Below are positions 15,715-22,890 of a stretch of 35,745 bases of DNA, piece after piece. Position 1 is the stretch's first letter, and every line of letters starts with the position of its first letter. Below the pieces are notes generated by a model. It worked only from the letters and a program-made list of their open reading frames with translations. It was not told the origin of the DNA and did not search any database. The stretch is from Limiplasma pullistercoris (GTDB lineage Bacteria > Bacillota > Clostridia > Christensenellales > Aristaeellaceae). Where the stretch lies: assembly GCA_018715165.1 (NCBI GenBank), contig DVMC01000160.1:1-35745 (forward strand). Direction: 5' to 3'. The translations under genes and the position numbers were made by a program.

Positions 15715-16212
15715 TTAAGCCTGCCAGCGGCTAAGATCCCGCTTGGCAAGCAGCCTGACCATGGGCACGCCCAAGAGATAACACACAACCGCTTCGCCCA
15801 GGCCCACGGTGAGCATATTCATCCAAAGCATGTCGATGCCGTAGGCATAGGTCAGCACCAGCCCCACGATGACCGCGTTGCACAGAACCGGCGGCAGCGC
15901 CCTGACCCAGATGCTCGCCCGCATGCGCCAGGTGATCACGGCGGCGATCAGCGTGGCCAGCGTGCCAAACACCACGTCATACACCGTGGCGCCCATGGGG
16001 TTGAAAAGATTGCTGATCAGGCAGCCCAGCGTAAGCCCCGGCACCGCCTGGGAAAACAGCACGGGCAGCAGCGTCATGGCTTCCGAAATCCGAAACTGCA
16101 CCGCGCCGTAGCTGATGGGCTGAAACGCCAGCGTCAGCGCCGCATAAAGCGCCGCGATCAGTGCAGACAGGCAAAGGCTTTTTGTGCTTCGACGGGAAAA
16201 CAAGTTGTGCAT
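15715..16212 (-). CDS. queT: QueT family ECF transporter substrate-binding (S) component
   Basis: This 165-residue membrane protein binds a queuosine precursor and works with the shared ECF energising module. Family marks are ALIAALYAALTLAFQPISYGAVQFRISEA near residues 17-46, LPVLFSQAVPGLTLGCLISNL, and DVVFGTLATLIAA, with about five to six membrane segments. No EcfA/EcfT genes are nearby, so it belongs to the group II type with unlinked energy genes. AGGAGG precedes the ATG at 16212. The 44-base leader can fold and is described separately. The giant surface-protein gene follows 100 bases downstream without an obvious terminator. Confidence 0.9.
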   Translation of the reverse strand: MHNLFSRRSTKSLCLSALIAALYAALTLAFQPISYGAVQFRISEAMTLLPVLFSQAVPGLTLGCLISNLFNPMGATVYDVVFGTLATLIAAVITWRMRASIWVRALPPVLCNAVIVGLVLTYAYGIDMLWMNMLTVGLGEAVVCYLLGVPMVRLLAKRDLSRWQA

Positions 16213-16224
16213 TCTTCATTCCTC

Positions 16225-16260
16225 CTGTTGTATGGCGTGCTGCGAAGGTCGCGCCAGTGT
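16225..16260 (-). promoter_or_regulatory. Folded leader of queT, possible preQ1-type switch
   Basis: The short leader can form TGGCG/CGCCA (five pairs), with a loop containing CCT, which is complementary to the AGG of the ribosome site, and the string TCGCAGCAC. That string resembles the core of type-II preQ1-I switches (TCGCAGTAAC in the Thermoanaerobacter tengcongensis example). The loop is too long and the A-rich tail too short for the normal fold, and an inner hairpin GCGA-CCT-TCGC competes. This is weak evidence. Confidence 0.25.
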
Positions 16261-16263
16261 GTA

Positions 16264-16272
16264 AGTATAGCA
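16264..16272 (-). promoter_or_regulatory. Extended -10 promoter of queT
   Basis: TGC-TATACT on the minus strand, about 50 bases before the queT start. A weak TTGTCG lies 20 bases further upstream. Confidence 0.55.
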
Positions 16273-16296
16273 CAACTTGCCTTCCGCGTCGACAAA

Positions 16297-16327
16297 TGCA
16301 TACGGAACCTTTCGAGTGCGCATACTG
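16297..16327 (+). promoter_or_regulatory. Sigma-G-like promoter of the DUF1540 gene
   Basis: TGCATA (16297-16302), 18 bases, CATACTG (16321-16327). Forespore sigma-G promoters have a -35 like GNATA and a -10 like CATNNTA with 17-18 bases between, so only the last -10 base deviates. No sigma-A pair is visible ahead of this gene. Confidence 0.5.
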
Positions 16328-16358
16328 AAGCCATCAACAAAACGGGGAGGTGAACGAA

Positions 16359-16526
16359 ATGTCGTTTCCCAACAAAAACCAGTGTGTCCAATGCGATGTA
16401 AGCAGCTGCAAACACCACACCAAGGACGGCATGTGCGAGCTGGACGTGATCAAGGTCGCGCCCCGCTGCAACTGCCATACTGGCACCTGCGACGAAAGCG
16501 AGTGCGCCAGCTATCACGCCCGGTAA
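16359..16526 (+). CDS. DUF1540 small cysteine-rich protein
   Basis: This 55-residue protein has eight cysteines arranged as C-x2-C-x4-C, a further C after DGM, then C-N-C and C-x4-C. His follows the third Cys and lies between the later ones. The pattern and size match DUF1540, a family of small Clostridia proteins likely to bind a metal. GGGGAGG lies eight bases before the ATG. It is divergent from queT. Its only good promoter resembles the forespore type, which would fit a spore role. No function is proven for the family. Confidence 0.88.
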   Translation: MSFPNKNQCVQCDVSSCKHHTKDGMCELDVIKVAPRCNCHTGTCDESECASYHAR

Positions 16527-16576
16527 GTCCCGCGGAAACGCAGTGCGGAGAGGAAGGTTCCTCTCCGCTTTTTGCG

Positions 16577-18169
16577 TCAGTTCACGGTGATGCCCGTCAG
16601 TTTTTTCCACGCCTCCCGAATAGCTTCCTGATTCTGCACGCCATAGTCGGGGTCGTTCTGCTTGCATTCGTCCATGTCGCGCAGGAAGTGGACACAGTTC
16701 TGTCCGTCAAAATTGTTGTCCGAAATGGTCTGGCTGCCATGCGCCACGTTATGCGTGGAAGCGATGGACCACCGGCCGTCCGGCAGCTTGATGTAGACGA
16801 CCTTGGGACCCCAGCTTTCCTTATTGCCAAAGGCCTGGAACATGGCCGCCGTATCCGCCGCGGTGAGAGGTTCCACGTCGGCGTGGTTGCCGCGGCTCAT
16901 GATGCGCAGCGTCCAGCTGATGCCGGTATCGGGGTCGTAAGCGATCAGGTTCTGACCGTTCTTGAGGGTGGGCTTGACATCGTCAAACCAGTGCAGCAGC
17001 TGGATAGTCGCGCCGTTGGGGGCGACGGTCGTACCCGTGCTACCCGATGAGGAACCGCCGGAAGACGAGCTGCTGGAGGAATCATAGCGCTTGGCGTTGC
17101 CGCTGTAGAGCACCGTCTGTGTCTTGGCGCCCGCTATGCCGTCGTCATCCAGGCCGTTGAGCTTCTGGAAGGCGATGACCGCGGCCACGGTGATGGGTCC
17201 GTAGGTGCCGTCGGCACTCACGTCATAGCCCAGATCCTTGAGTGCCTGCTGGAGCTTTTTCACCTCCGTGCCCTTATCCCCGGACTGCAGCTTGACATAG
17301 GTGCTGGAGGAGCCGGAAGAACTGGAACCGGACGAACTGGAGGAACCCGCCGCCACGGCCGAGCTGGAAAACAGCGCGGCATAAGTGCTCTGGCCGGTCA
17401 GGCCGTCCACCTTGAGGCCGTTGTTCTTCTGAAACGCCGTAGCCGCGGCGATGGAACCGCTGCCGTATACGCCGTCGATGCTGCCGGTATAGTACCCCAG
17501 CTCCTTCAGACGTTCCTGAACGGCGATGACGTCATCGCCCGTATAGCCCCTGCGCAGCGTGCGCGTGAGGCCCGTGGATGTGCCGGAGGAGGAACCGGAG
17601 GACGAGCCTGACCCGTTCGCCTTCGCGTAAAGAAGCTCCAATGTTTTGGTGCCTGCAAGGCCGTCGGCCTCCAGGCCGTTATCTTTCTGAAAGGAAATGA
17701 CCGCCCGCTGCGTGCCTGCGCCGAAGCGGCCGTCCACGCCGTTGGTATTATATCCCAGCTTGACCAGGGCGGTTTGCAGCTCGGTTACGCGGCTGCCGCT
17801 GTCGCCATACTTGAGGGTGTTGGGGTTGGTGGTCACGGGCGTGGTGATCGTGCCGCTCTCCCCGCTCGTCTCCCCATAGAGCATGGTCAGGGTCAACGTA
17901 CCCGCCTTGCCGTCCACCTCCAGCCCCCTGGCCGCCTGGTAGGCCTTGACCGCCGTTTCCGTGCCGCGGCCAAACTTTCCGTCCGTTCCATTGGGATTGA
18001 AACCCAGCTCCAAAAGCGCCTTTTGCAGCTGCAATACGTCCGAGCCGCGCGATCCAAATTCCAGCGTGGTGTATTTGGTGGCCGCCAGGGCCTGGGGCGC
18101 GGCCAGCAGCGTCAGGATCAGCGCAAGCGCAAGCATCCGAAAAGACAGCGCGCGCAGAAAAACTCTCAT
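16577..18169 (-). CDS. Secreted protein with four peptidoglycan-binding repeats and a conserved C-terminal domain
   Basis: 530 residues from ATG 18169, picked because AAGGAGG lies upstream and a signal peptide follows (MRVFLRALSFRMLALALILT, cut near ALA). Four peptidoglycan-binding (PG_binding_1) modules of ~62 residues follow, each with the L-x-x-G-x-x-G-x-x-V-x-x-L-Q, L-G-Y/F and D-G-x-x-G elements, separated by Ser/Gly linkers. The C-terminal ~145 residues form a separate domain with a W-F-D-D-V-K-P start and S-T-H-N-V-A-H-G ... N-C-V-H-F-L-R-D. I recall this domain in other gut Clostridia proteins but know no function for it. The His/Cys set (His473, His477, Cys492, His494) could be catalytic. 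A near-consensus promoter lies upstream. Confidence 0.88.
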   Translation of the reverse strand: MRVFLRALSFRMLALALILTLLAAPQALAATKYTTLEFGSRGSDVLQLQKALLELGFNPNGTDGKFGRGTETAVKAYQAARGLEVDGKAGTLTLTMLYGETSGESGTITTPVTTNPNTLKYGDSGSRVTELQTALVKLGYNTNGVDGRFGAGTQRAVISFQKDNGLEADGLAGTKTLELLYAKANGSGSSSGSSSGTSTGLTRTLRRGYTGDDVIAVQERLKELGYYTGSIDGVYGSGSIAAATAFQKNNGLKVDGLTGQSTYAALFSSSAVAAGSSSSSGSSSSGSSSTYVKLQSGDKGTEVKKLQQALKDLGYDVSADGTYGPITVAAVIAFQKLNGLDDDGIAGAKTQTVLYSGNAKRYDSSSSSSSGGSSSGSTGTTVAPNGATIQLLHWFDDVKPTLKNGQNLIAYDPDTGISWTLRIMSRGNHADVEPLTAADTAAMFQAFGNKESWGPKVVYIKLPDGRWSIASTHNVAHGSQTISDNNFDGQNCVHFLRDMDECKQNDPDYGVQNQEAIREAWKKLTGITVN

Positions 18170-18234
18170 GATCCGGTTCCTCCTTGGGTCATTGCGGTGT
18201 GTGATAAAGCCCGCCGGAAGCGGACCGCGTTTCA

Positions 18235-18263
18235 AGTATAACAAACCTTTTCCAAAAAGTAAA
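18235..18263 (-). promoter_or_regulatory. Sigma-A promoter of the peptidoglycan-binding gene
   Basis: Minus strand: TTTACT (18263-18258), 17 bases, TATACT (18240-18235). The leader before ATG 18169 is about 60 bases. Confidence 0.8.
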
Positions 18264-18415
18264 TGCTATATTACGGTTTTGTTACGAAAAAGTCGTGTTT
18301 TTGTATCGTGTTTTCAAAAATTCGAAGCAAATTTGATGCATGAAAATGGTAGACTTAATCGTTGGGATCAGTGGATGGGTGCCTGTAGCGCCCGTCATCA
18401 AAGGAGATACCATCC

Positions 18416-19630
18416 ATGAAGAAACGCGTGTGGATTTGCGTGGCGTTATGCGCGCTGCTGGTATGGGCGGCCGTTCCCTCCCTGGCGGAGGACTGCTTCA
18501 CCATCGACGTGGACGCGCTGGATATGAACAGCCTCAACAGCGACGACTATGTGGCGCAATATCTTTCTGCGAGCGCCCAGGGCGTGCGGGTGAAAAAATA
18601 CATCAGCAATTCCAGCGAGCTGGCGGCCCCGGTCCGGCTGACGCTGATGCAGATGGATTCGCAGACGCTGCTTTTTGACAAGGACTACGGCTTGCAGAGC
18701 GGCACCTTCGACAGCGGCGTGATCTACCTGCCCTACGTGGCGGACCGTACCATCCCCTACCTGGTGACCCTGACCATTGGTGACTATGTATACGCCATGC
18801 CCTTTATGCACCAGCAGGCGCGCCTCGTAGCCAACAATGCCTGCACCTATGGCGTGCGGCTCAACGACCTGGCGGTGGCCTTCTACGGCGACTGGATGAT
18901 GGGCACCATGGTGGATCTGAACGCCCTGGCCGGGCAGGGTTCCATGAGCGTGGACCTCTGCGCCAGCAACCGCTACGTCATTGGCCAGGCCACGCTTTCC
19001 ATGCAGGGTTCCTCCCTGTGCGTCTCGGTTTCCTTCAACAGCCAGGCCAATGTCACGGTGCATAGCCAGAGCGTCTGGGTCGTGACCAACTGCGCGGACT
19101 TTGCCGCCGGCGTGCAGCCGCCTTCCCACCAGCCGGGCGAATGGGTGGACGTGAGCGGCGCGGCCAGCGCGCTGGTCGTATTGTCCCTGCGGGTGGATTA
19201 CGATCCTGCCGGCCTTCCCGCCTTCAGCTATGACCTGTCCTCCTCCCAGCTGCAAACCCAGCTGTCGCTCTGGGAACAAAACCGCGCCGGCGGGCAGAGC
19301 ACGGACGGATGGAGCGACGGAAGCGTGGACCCCTTCGCCTTCTCCGAGGATATCGGCTGGATTGACAACTCCGGCTGGGTGGATGACGGCGGCTGGTATG
19401 ATGATGGTTCCGGCTGGGTCGATGACGGTTCCGGATGGATTGATGACGGCTCCGGCTGGGTCGACGACGGTTCCGGATGGTCCGACGGCGGCTCCGGATG
19501 GGTGGATGACAGCTCCGGATGGTCCGACGGCGGCTCCGGCTGGGTCGATGATAGCTCCGGATGGTCCGACGGTGGCTCCGGCTGGGTGAATAACGGCGGC
19601 TGGACCGACGAGGCAGCGGCCAACTTCTGA
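18416..19630 (+). CDS. Secreted protein with Trp/Asp-rich C-terminal repeats
   Basis: This 404-residue exported protein has a signal peptide (MKKRVWICVALCALLVW, cut near SLAED). Residues ~26-290 form an unrecognised, beta-rich domain. Its tail from residue 314 is a tandem repeat of seven residues (GSGWVDD/GSGWSDG types) with 13 tryptophans and many aspartates, ending with NGGWTDEAAANF. No anchor or sorting signal is visible. The pattern suggests a flexible acidic, aromatic surface that could bind a cation or polymer, but that is only inference. AAAGGAG precedes the ATG. The region upstream has TTGATG-N17-TAATCG (18333-18361) and an alternative TGG-TAGACT, neither strong. It is divergent from the peptidoglycan-binding gene. 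Confidence 0.82.
   Translation: MKKRVWICVALCALLVWAAVPSLAEDCFTIDVDALDMNSLNSDDYVAQYLSASAQGVRVKKYISNSSELAAPVRLTLMQMDSQTLLFDKDYGLQSGTFDSGVIYLPYVADRTIPYLVTLTIGDYVYAMPFMHQQARLVANNACTYGVRLNDLAVAFYGDWMMGTMVDLNALAGQGSMSVDLCASNRYVIGQATLSMQGSSLCVSVSFNSQANVTVHSQSVWVVTNCADFAAGVQPPSHQPGEWVDVSGAASALVVLSLRVDYDPAGLPAFSYDLSSSQLQTQLSLWEQNRAGGQSTDGWSDGSVDPFAFSEDIGWIDNSGWVDDGGWYDDGSGWVDDGSGWIDDGSGWVDDGSGWSDGGSGWVDDSSGWSDGGSGWVDDSSGWSDGGSGWVNNGGWTDEAAANF
19355..19612 (+). repeat. 21/42-bp tandem repeats encoding the Trp/Asp tail
   Basis: 21-base units encode G-S-G-W-x-D-D/G. In the second half a 42-base higher-order unit (GSGWVDD + SSGWSDG) repeats about three times with few base changes, which suggests recent expansion by slippage or unequal exchange. 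Confidence 0.85.
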
Positions 19631-19638
19631 AAAAGCAA

Positions 19639-19678
19639 ACAGGGCCCGTCCGGGAAGCATTTCCCGGACGGGCCCTGT
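19639..19678. terminator. Bidirectional terminator between convergent genes
   Basis: An 18-bp perfect stem (19639-19656 with 19661-19678) and loop GCAT. On the minus strand it is followed by TTTGCTTTTTC, giving a good exit for the SDR gene. The plus-strand T content is weaker. Confidence 0.85.
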
Positions 19679-19681
19679 CCA

Positions 19682-20398
19682 TTATTCTCCAAATCCGCCG
19701 CCCACCCCGATGACCTGCCCGGTCACAAAGGCCGCCTCCTCCCGGCACAGCCACAGGATGGCCGCGGCCACCTCCTGCGGCGTACCCAGCCGTCCCAGGG
19801 GCGTTTCCTCGGCCAGCGCCTTGAGGTCGCCGGGGGTGAAGCCCCCCAGCATATCCGTCTGAATCACACCGGGGCACACGCAGTTGACGGTCACACCGCT
19901 GGGACCGACCTCCTTGGCCAGCGCGCGCGTAAGCCCGATCAGCCCCGCCTTGGCGGCGGAGTAATGCGCCTCGCAGCTCGCCCCCACCTGTCCCCAGATG
20001 CTGGAGACGTAGACGATGCTGCCGCGCTTGCGGCTGATCATGCCGGGCAACACCGTGCGGGTCACATAAAACGCGCCCGACAGATTCACATCCAGCATGC
20101 GCCGCCAGTCGTCGTCGGTGATGTCGGTCAGGAGCTTTTGCTGAGCGATCCCGGCGTTGTTCACCAGCGCGTCGATGTGGCCCAGCGTCCTCTCGGCCTC
20201 TCGGCATGCCTCGCGCACGTATTCGGGGTCGCTCACGTCGCAGCGGATGGCCGCCGCGCCCGTTTCACGCGCCACGGCCCCGGCCGCCGCCTCATCCGCC
20301 CGGTAGAAAAACGCGGCGCGGAAGCCCGCGCGCGCAAACGCGCGCACCGCCGCCGCGCCGATGCCCCGGCTGCCGCCTGTGATCAGTGCCGTGCGCAC
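19682..20398 (-). CDS. SDR family oxidoreductase (FabG-like)
   Basis: This is a 238-residue NAD(P)-dependent short-chain dehydrogenase/reductase. The cofactor motif TGGSRGIG is at residues 7-14, NNAG at 80-83, and the catalytic set is Asn105, Ser132/133, Tyr146 and Lys150 (Y-S-A-A-K). The ending GQVIGVGGGFGE fits the family. The sequence is FabG-like, but it is not next to fatty-acid genes. In Firmicutes, stand-alone FabG-like proteins include the reductase that completes the 5-aminopentanol modification of EF-P (YmfI), which is one option. The start is GTG at 20398 behind AAGGGGG, 12 bases after corA, so the two share a transcript. Confidence 0.9.
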   Translation of the reverse strand: MRTALITGGSRGIGAAAVRAFARAGFRAAFFYRADEAAAGAVARETGAAAIRCDVSDPEYVREACREAERTLGHIDALVNNAGIAQQKLLTDITDDDWRRMLDVNLSGAFYVTRTVLPGMISRKRGSIVYVSSIWGQVGASCEAHYSAAKAGLIGLTRALAKEVGPSGVTVNCVCPGVIQTDMLGGFTPGDLKALAEETPLGRLGTPQEVAAAILWLCREEAAFVTGQVIGVGGGFGE

Positions 20399-20410
20399 AA
20401 AAAAGCCCCC

Positions 20411-21343
20411 TTAAAACATCTTCTTGCGCCACAAAAGCACGAAGGCCGCCACGCTGGCCACCACCGAGATGCCCAGCACCATCCAGAATCCGAAGGGCGC
20501 GTTTTCAAAGGGCACGCCCACATTCATGCCCCACAGGGAGGCAAACAGGGTGGGGATGGACAAAACCACCGTCAGGCTGGTCAATACCTTCATGACGACG
20601 TTGAGGTTGTTGGAGATGATGGAGGCGAAGGCGTCCATGGTGCCCGACATGATGTCGCGGTAGATGGCGCACATCTCCATGGCCTGTTTGTTTTCGATGA
20701 TGACGTCCTCCAGAAGGTCGCTGTCGTCGGGATACTTGCGCAGCATGTCCATGCGCAGCATCTTTTCCAGCACCATCTCATTGCCCTTGAGGCTGGTGGA
20801 GAAATACACCAGGCTCTTTTCCAGCTTCATCATCTGCAAAAGCTCCTGGTTGCGCATGCTGGCCTCCAGGCGGGTCTGGACGAACATGCTGGCCTTGTCG
20901 ATCTGCTTGAGGTAAGCCAGGAAGCGCGAAGCGTTGCGGTGCAAAAGCTGGAGAATGAAGCGCGTGCGCTTGAACGTCCAGAAGCCGCGGATGCGCTCCT
21001 CGGTAAAATCGGTGATGATGGTGGATTCGCGGGTGGAGACGGTGATGATCACGTCATCCACCATGATGATGCCAAGCGGCACGGTGGTGTAGCTGTAGCC
21101 GTTGCCCTCGGCCTCCACGTAGGGGATGTCCACGATGATGAGGGTCTGGTCGCCGTCGCGCTCGATGCGGGCGCTCTCCTCCTCGTCCAGCGCGGACTGG
21201 ATATAGGTCGGGTCCAGCGCGAAACGCGCGTTGATGCCGTCGATCTCTTCGCGCGTAGGGTTTTGCAGGTGGACCCAGCATCCCTTTTCAAAGGTATTGA
21301 TTTCGTTGAGGTGGTCCTCCACCGTCAGATAAATCCGTTTCAT
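20411..21343 (-). CDS. corA: CorA family magnesium/divalent cation transporter
   Basis: This 310-residue protein has the CorA plan: a large cytoplasmic N-terminal domain, a long helix, and two C-terminal membrane segments. The channel signature Gly-Met-Asn is at residues 272-274 (LWGMNVGVPF), right after the first segment, and the protein ends in a basic WRKKMF. The start is ATG 21343, preceded by AGAAAGGCGGG; the in-frame TTG at 21346 is less likely. It is the first gene of a unit with the SDR gene. It has a long leader (~220 bases) that holds a strong promoter, a 13-codon ORF and competing hairpins, so its expression is probably regulated after initiation. Confidence 0.93.
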   Translation of the reverse strand: MKRIYLTVEDHLNEINTFEKGCWVHLQNPTREEIDGINARFALDPTYIQSALDEEESARIERDGDQTLIIVDIPYVEAEGNGYSYTTVPLGIIMVDDVIITVSTRESTIITDFTEERIRGFWTFKRTRFILQLLHRNASRFLAYLKQIDKASMFVQTRLEASMRNQELLQMMKLEKSLVYFSTSLKGNEMVLEKMLRMDMLRKYPDDSDLLEDVIIENKQAMEMCAIYRDIMSGTMDAFASIISNNLNVVMKVLTSLTVVLSIPTLFASLWGMNVGVPFENAPFGFWMVLGISVVASVAAFVLLWRKKMF

Positions 21344-21350
21344 CAAAAAC

Positions 21351-21379
21351 CCGCCTTTCTGCGACCGCCATCAGGGCGG
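21351..21379 (-). promoter_or_regulatory. Competing hairpins over the corA ribosome site
   Basis: In the RNA, CCGCC (21379-21375) can pair with GGCGG at 21369-21365 or with GGCGG at 21355-21351. The latter is the corA ribosome site itself (AGAAAGGCGGG), so the two pairings are exclusive. Upstream, 21451-21457 can pair with 21388-21394, and CAGGCGCGCCTG (21409-21420) is a perfect palindrome. The geometry would allow translational control. Confidence 0.4.
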
Positions 21380-21484
21380 CTTCGCTTCCGGGCAGGCACA
21401 TGCATATGCAGGCGCGCCTGAACCTATGCGTCGAAGCGTGCCGCGCCCATTGCCCGGAGCCTGTGAACTTGTGCCCATGGAAAC

Positions 21485-21503
21485 GTCAAAACTTCGTTTC
21501 GAC
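21485..21503 (-). promoter_or_regulatory. Hairpin over the end of the corA leader ORF
   Basis: GTCGAAAC, loop GAA, GTTTTGAC: eight pairs including one G-U. The 3' arm includes the UGA stop of the leader ORF, so a ribosome finishing or stalling there would open it. Confidence 0.45.
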
Positions 21504-21527
21504 TATACGGGTCGGCATCCACCACAT
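21486..21527 (-). CDS. Candidate 13-residue leader peptide upstream of corA
   Basis: ATG at 21527 is preceded by an ideal ribosome site, AAGGAGGAGC, stronger than that of corA. The ORF reads MWWMPTRIVETKF and ends in TGA at 21488-21486. It starts about 36 bases after the predicted transcription start and ends about 140 bases before corA. A hairpin covers its last codons. Its place and its strong site suggest a regulatory leader peptide, comparable in principle to MgtL or CorL in enterobacteria, though the sequence is not related to those. A chance ORF cannot be excluded. Confidence 0.5.
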   Translation of the reverse strand: MWWMPTRIVETKF

Positions 21528-21569
21528 GCTCCTCCTTCCGGCGTATGCGCGCTTTTCTTTCCGCCTCTC

Positions 21570-21598
21570 ATGATAGCGGTTTTGCAGGGCCGTGTCAA
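21570..21598 (-). promoter_or_regulatory. Sigma-A promoter of the corA unit
   Basis: Minus strand: TTGACA (21598-21593), 17 bases, TATCAT (21575-21570). The -35 is perfect, the -10 has one change, and the spacing is ideal. It sets a leader of roughly 220 bases before corA. Confidence 0.85.
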
Positions 21599-21671
21599 TC
21601 GGGTTTTTCGCAAGTTTTTTGGTTTTTTCCCGCCGCGCGCGCCCAGCCACTTTCCCTGGCGCCTGCGCGCG

Positions 21672-21680
21672 TGGTATAAT
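21672..21680 (+). promoter_or_regulatory. Extended -10 promoter of ispG
   Basis: TGG-TATAAT, 40 bases before the ispG start. The -35 region (TTTCCC at 21651) is poor. Confidence 0.6.
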
Positions 21681-21719
21681 GAGGCGATTGCACAGTCAGC
21701 TTTGAGGAGGCGTCTTTGT

Positions 21720-22829
21720 ATGCGCAACACCCGCTCGTTTTCCATCGGCCCGCTCCCCATCGGCGGCGGCGCGCCCGTCACGGTGCAGAGCATGACCAAC
21801 ACCGACACCCGCGACGCCGCGGCCACGCTGGCCCAGGTGCGTGCCCTGGCCCAGGCCGGCTGCGATATCGTGCGCCTGAGCGTATACGATGAGCAGTGTC
21901 TGGAGGCGTTGCCCGCCATCATCAAGGGTTCCCCCGTGCCGCTGGTGGCGGATATCCACTACCGGGCCGACCTGGCGGTGGGCGCCATGGAGCGGGGCAT
22001 CGCCAAGGTGCGCATCAACCCCGGCAACATCGGCAGCGTGCGCGAGGTGCGGCGCGTAGCCGACTGCGCCAAGATGCACCATGTGCCCATCCGCATCGGG
22101 GTCAACTCCGGCAGTGTGGAAAAGGACATCCTGGCGCGGGAGGGCGGCGTGACCGCGCGCGGCATGCTCCAAAGCGCGCTTGGCCACGCCCGGCTTCTGG
22201 AGGAGGCGGGCTTTCACGACATCGTGCTCAGCCTCAAGGCCTCCAGCGTGCCCCTGACCGTCGAGGCGTACCGGCTGGCCGCGAAGGAAACGGACTATCC
22301 CCTGCACGTGGGCGTGACCGAAGCCGGCCTGCCCGGCTCGGGCAACATCAAGAGCGCCATCGGCATCGGCGCGCTGCTTCTGGACGGCATCGGGGATACC
22401 ATCCGCGTCTCCCTCACCGGCAGCCCCCTCCCGGAGGCCGCCGCCGCCATCGACATCCTGCGCGCGGTGGGCCTGCGCACGGGCTATGTCAACGTGGTCA
22501 GCTGCCCCACCTGCGGCCGCACCGGCATCGACGTGGCCGCCATCGCCCGCCGCGTGGAAACCGAGCTCGCGGACATCCGTGTGCCGCTGACCGTCGCCGT
22601 CATGGGCTGCGTGGTCAACGGCCCCGGCGAGGCGCGCGAGGCGGACATCGGCCTGGCGGGCGGGGGCCTCAGCCGCGCGGGCGGTTCCGCCGGCGGCGAG
22701 GGCAGCGCCTATGCCGTGGGCGCCATCTTTGAAAAAGGCAAGGCTCCGGAAAAGGTCGAGGGAGATCTGGCCGCCATCCTGATCGAGCGGGCGCGCAGGC
22801 TGGCCCGCGAGCGGGCCGCGCAGGCGTAG
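21720..22829 (+). CDS. ispG: 4-hydroxy-3-methylbut-2-enyl-diphosphate synthase (flavodoxin/ferredoxin)
   Basis: IspG (GcpE) performs the reductive ring opening of MEcPP to HMBPP in the MEP isoprenoid pathway. 369 residues, like the E. coli enzyme (372). The N-terminal barrel shows VTVQSMTNTDTRD, LVADIHYR and RINPGNIG. The iron-sulphur ligands are visible as Cys262 and Cys265 (CPTCGRTGID), Cys297 and Glu304 (MGCVVNGPGE), at the spacing known for the family. The start ATG 21720 has GAGGAGG upstream. The longer open frame to 21426 is discarded because it runs through the corA promoter and leader. In Clostridia ispG is often followed by polC; here an EAL-like gene on the other strand separates them. 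Confidence 0.97.
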   Translation: MRNTRSFSIGPLPIGGGAPVTVQSMTNTDTRDAAATLAQVRALAQAGCDIVRLSVYDEQCLEALPAIIKGSPVPLVADIHYRADLAVGAMERGIAKVRINPGNIGSVREVRRVADCAKMHHVPIRIGVNSGSVEKDILAREGGVTARGMLQSALGHARLLEEAGFHDIVLSLKASSVPLTVEAYRLAAKETDYPLHVGVTEAGLPGSGNIKSAIGIGALLLDGIGDTIRVSLTGSPLPEAAAAIDILRAVGLRTGYVNVVSCPTCGRTGIDVAAIARRVETELADIRVPLTVAVMGCVVNGPGEAREADIGLAGGGLSRAGGSAGGEGSAYAVGAIFEKGKAPEKVEGDLAAILIERARRLARERAAQA

Positions 22830-22840
22830 CACAGCGGAAA

Positions 22841-22886
22841 CGGCCCGGAGAAGGCGAACATGCTTTCTCCGGGCCGCTGTTTTTTG
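22841..22886 (+). terminator. Intrinsic terminator after ispG
   Basis: CGGCCCGGAGAA (22841-22852) pairs with TTCTCCGGGCCG (22865-22876), followed by CTG and a run of six T. Confidence 0.85.
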
Positions 22887-22890
22887 TCAA

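Noticed and set aside
15615..15788. N-terminal extension of the giant surface protein to 15788
   Set aside because: It would overlap the end of queT and place residues before a clear signal peptide. The ATG at 15614 has a strong ribosome site.
19355..19612. CRISPR-like regular repeats
   Set aside because: The 21/42-base units are contiguous, in frame and encode a repetitive protein tail, with no spacers.
21344..21562. M-box magnesium riboswitch before corA
   Set aside because: The leader lacks the conserved M-box blocks. The observed elements are a small ORF and simple hairpins.
21426..21719. N-terminal extension of IspG to 21426
   Set aside because: The extra 98 codons overlap the divergent corA promoter and leader, have no ribosome site and no match to IspG. 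The ATG at 21720 has GAGGAGG.
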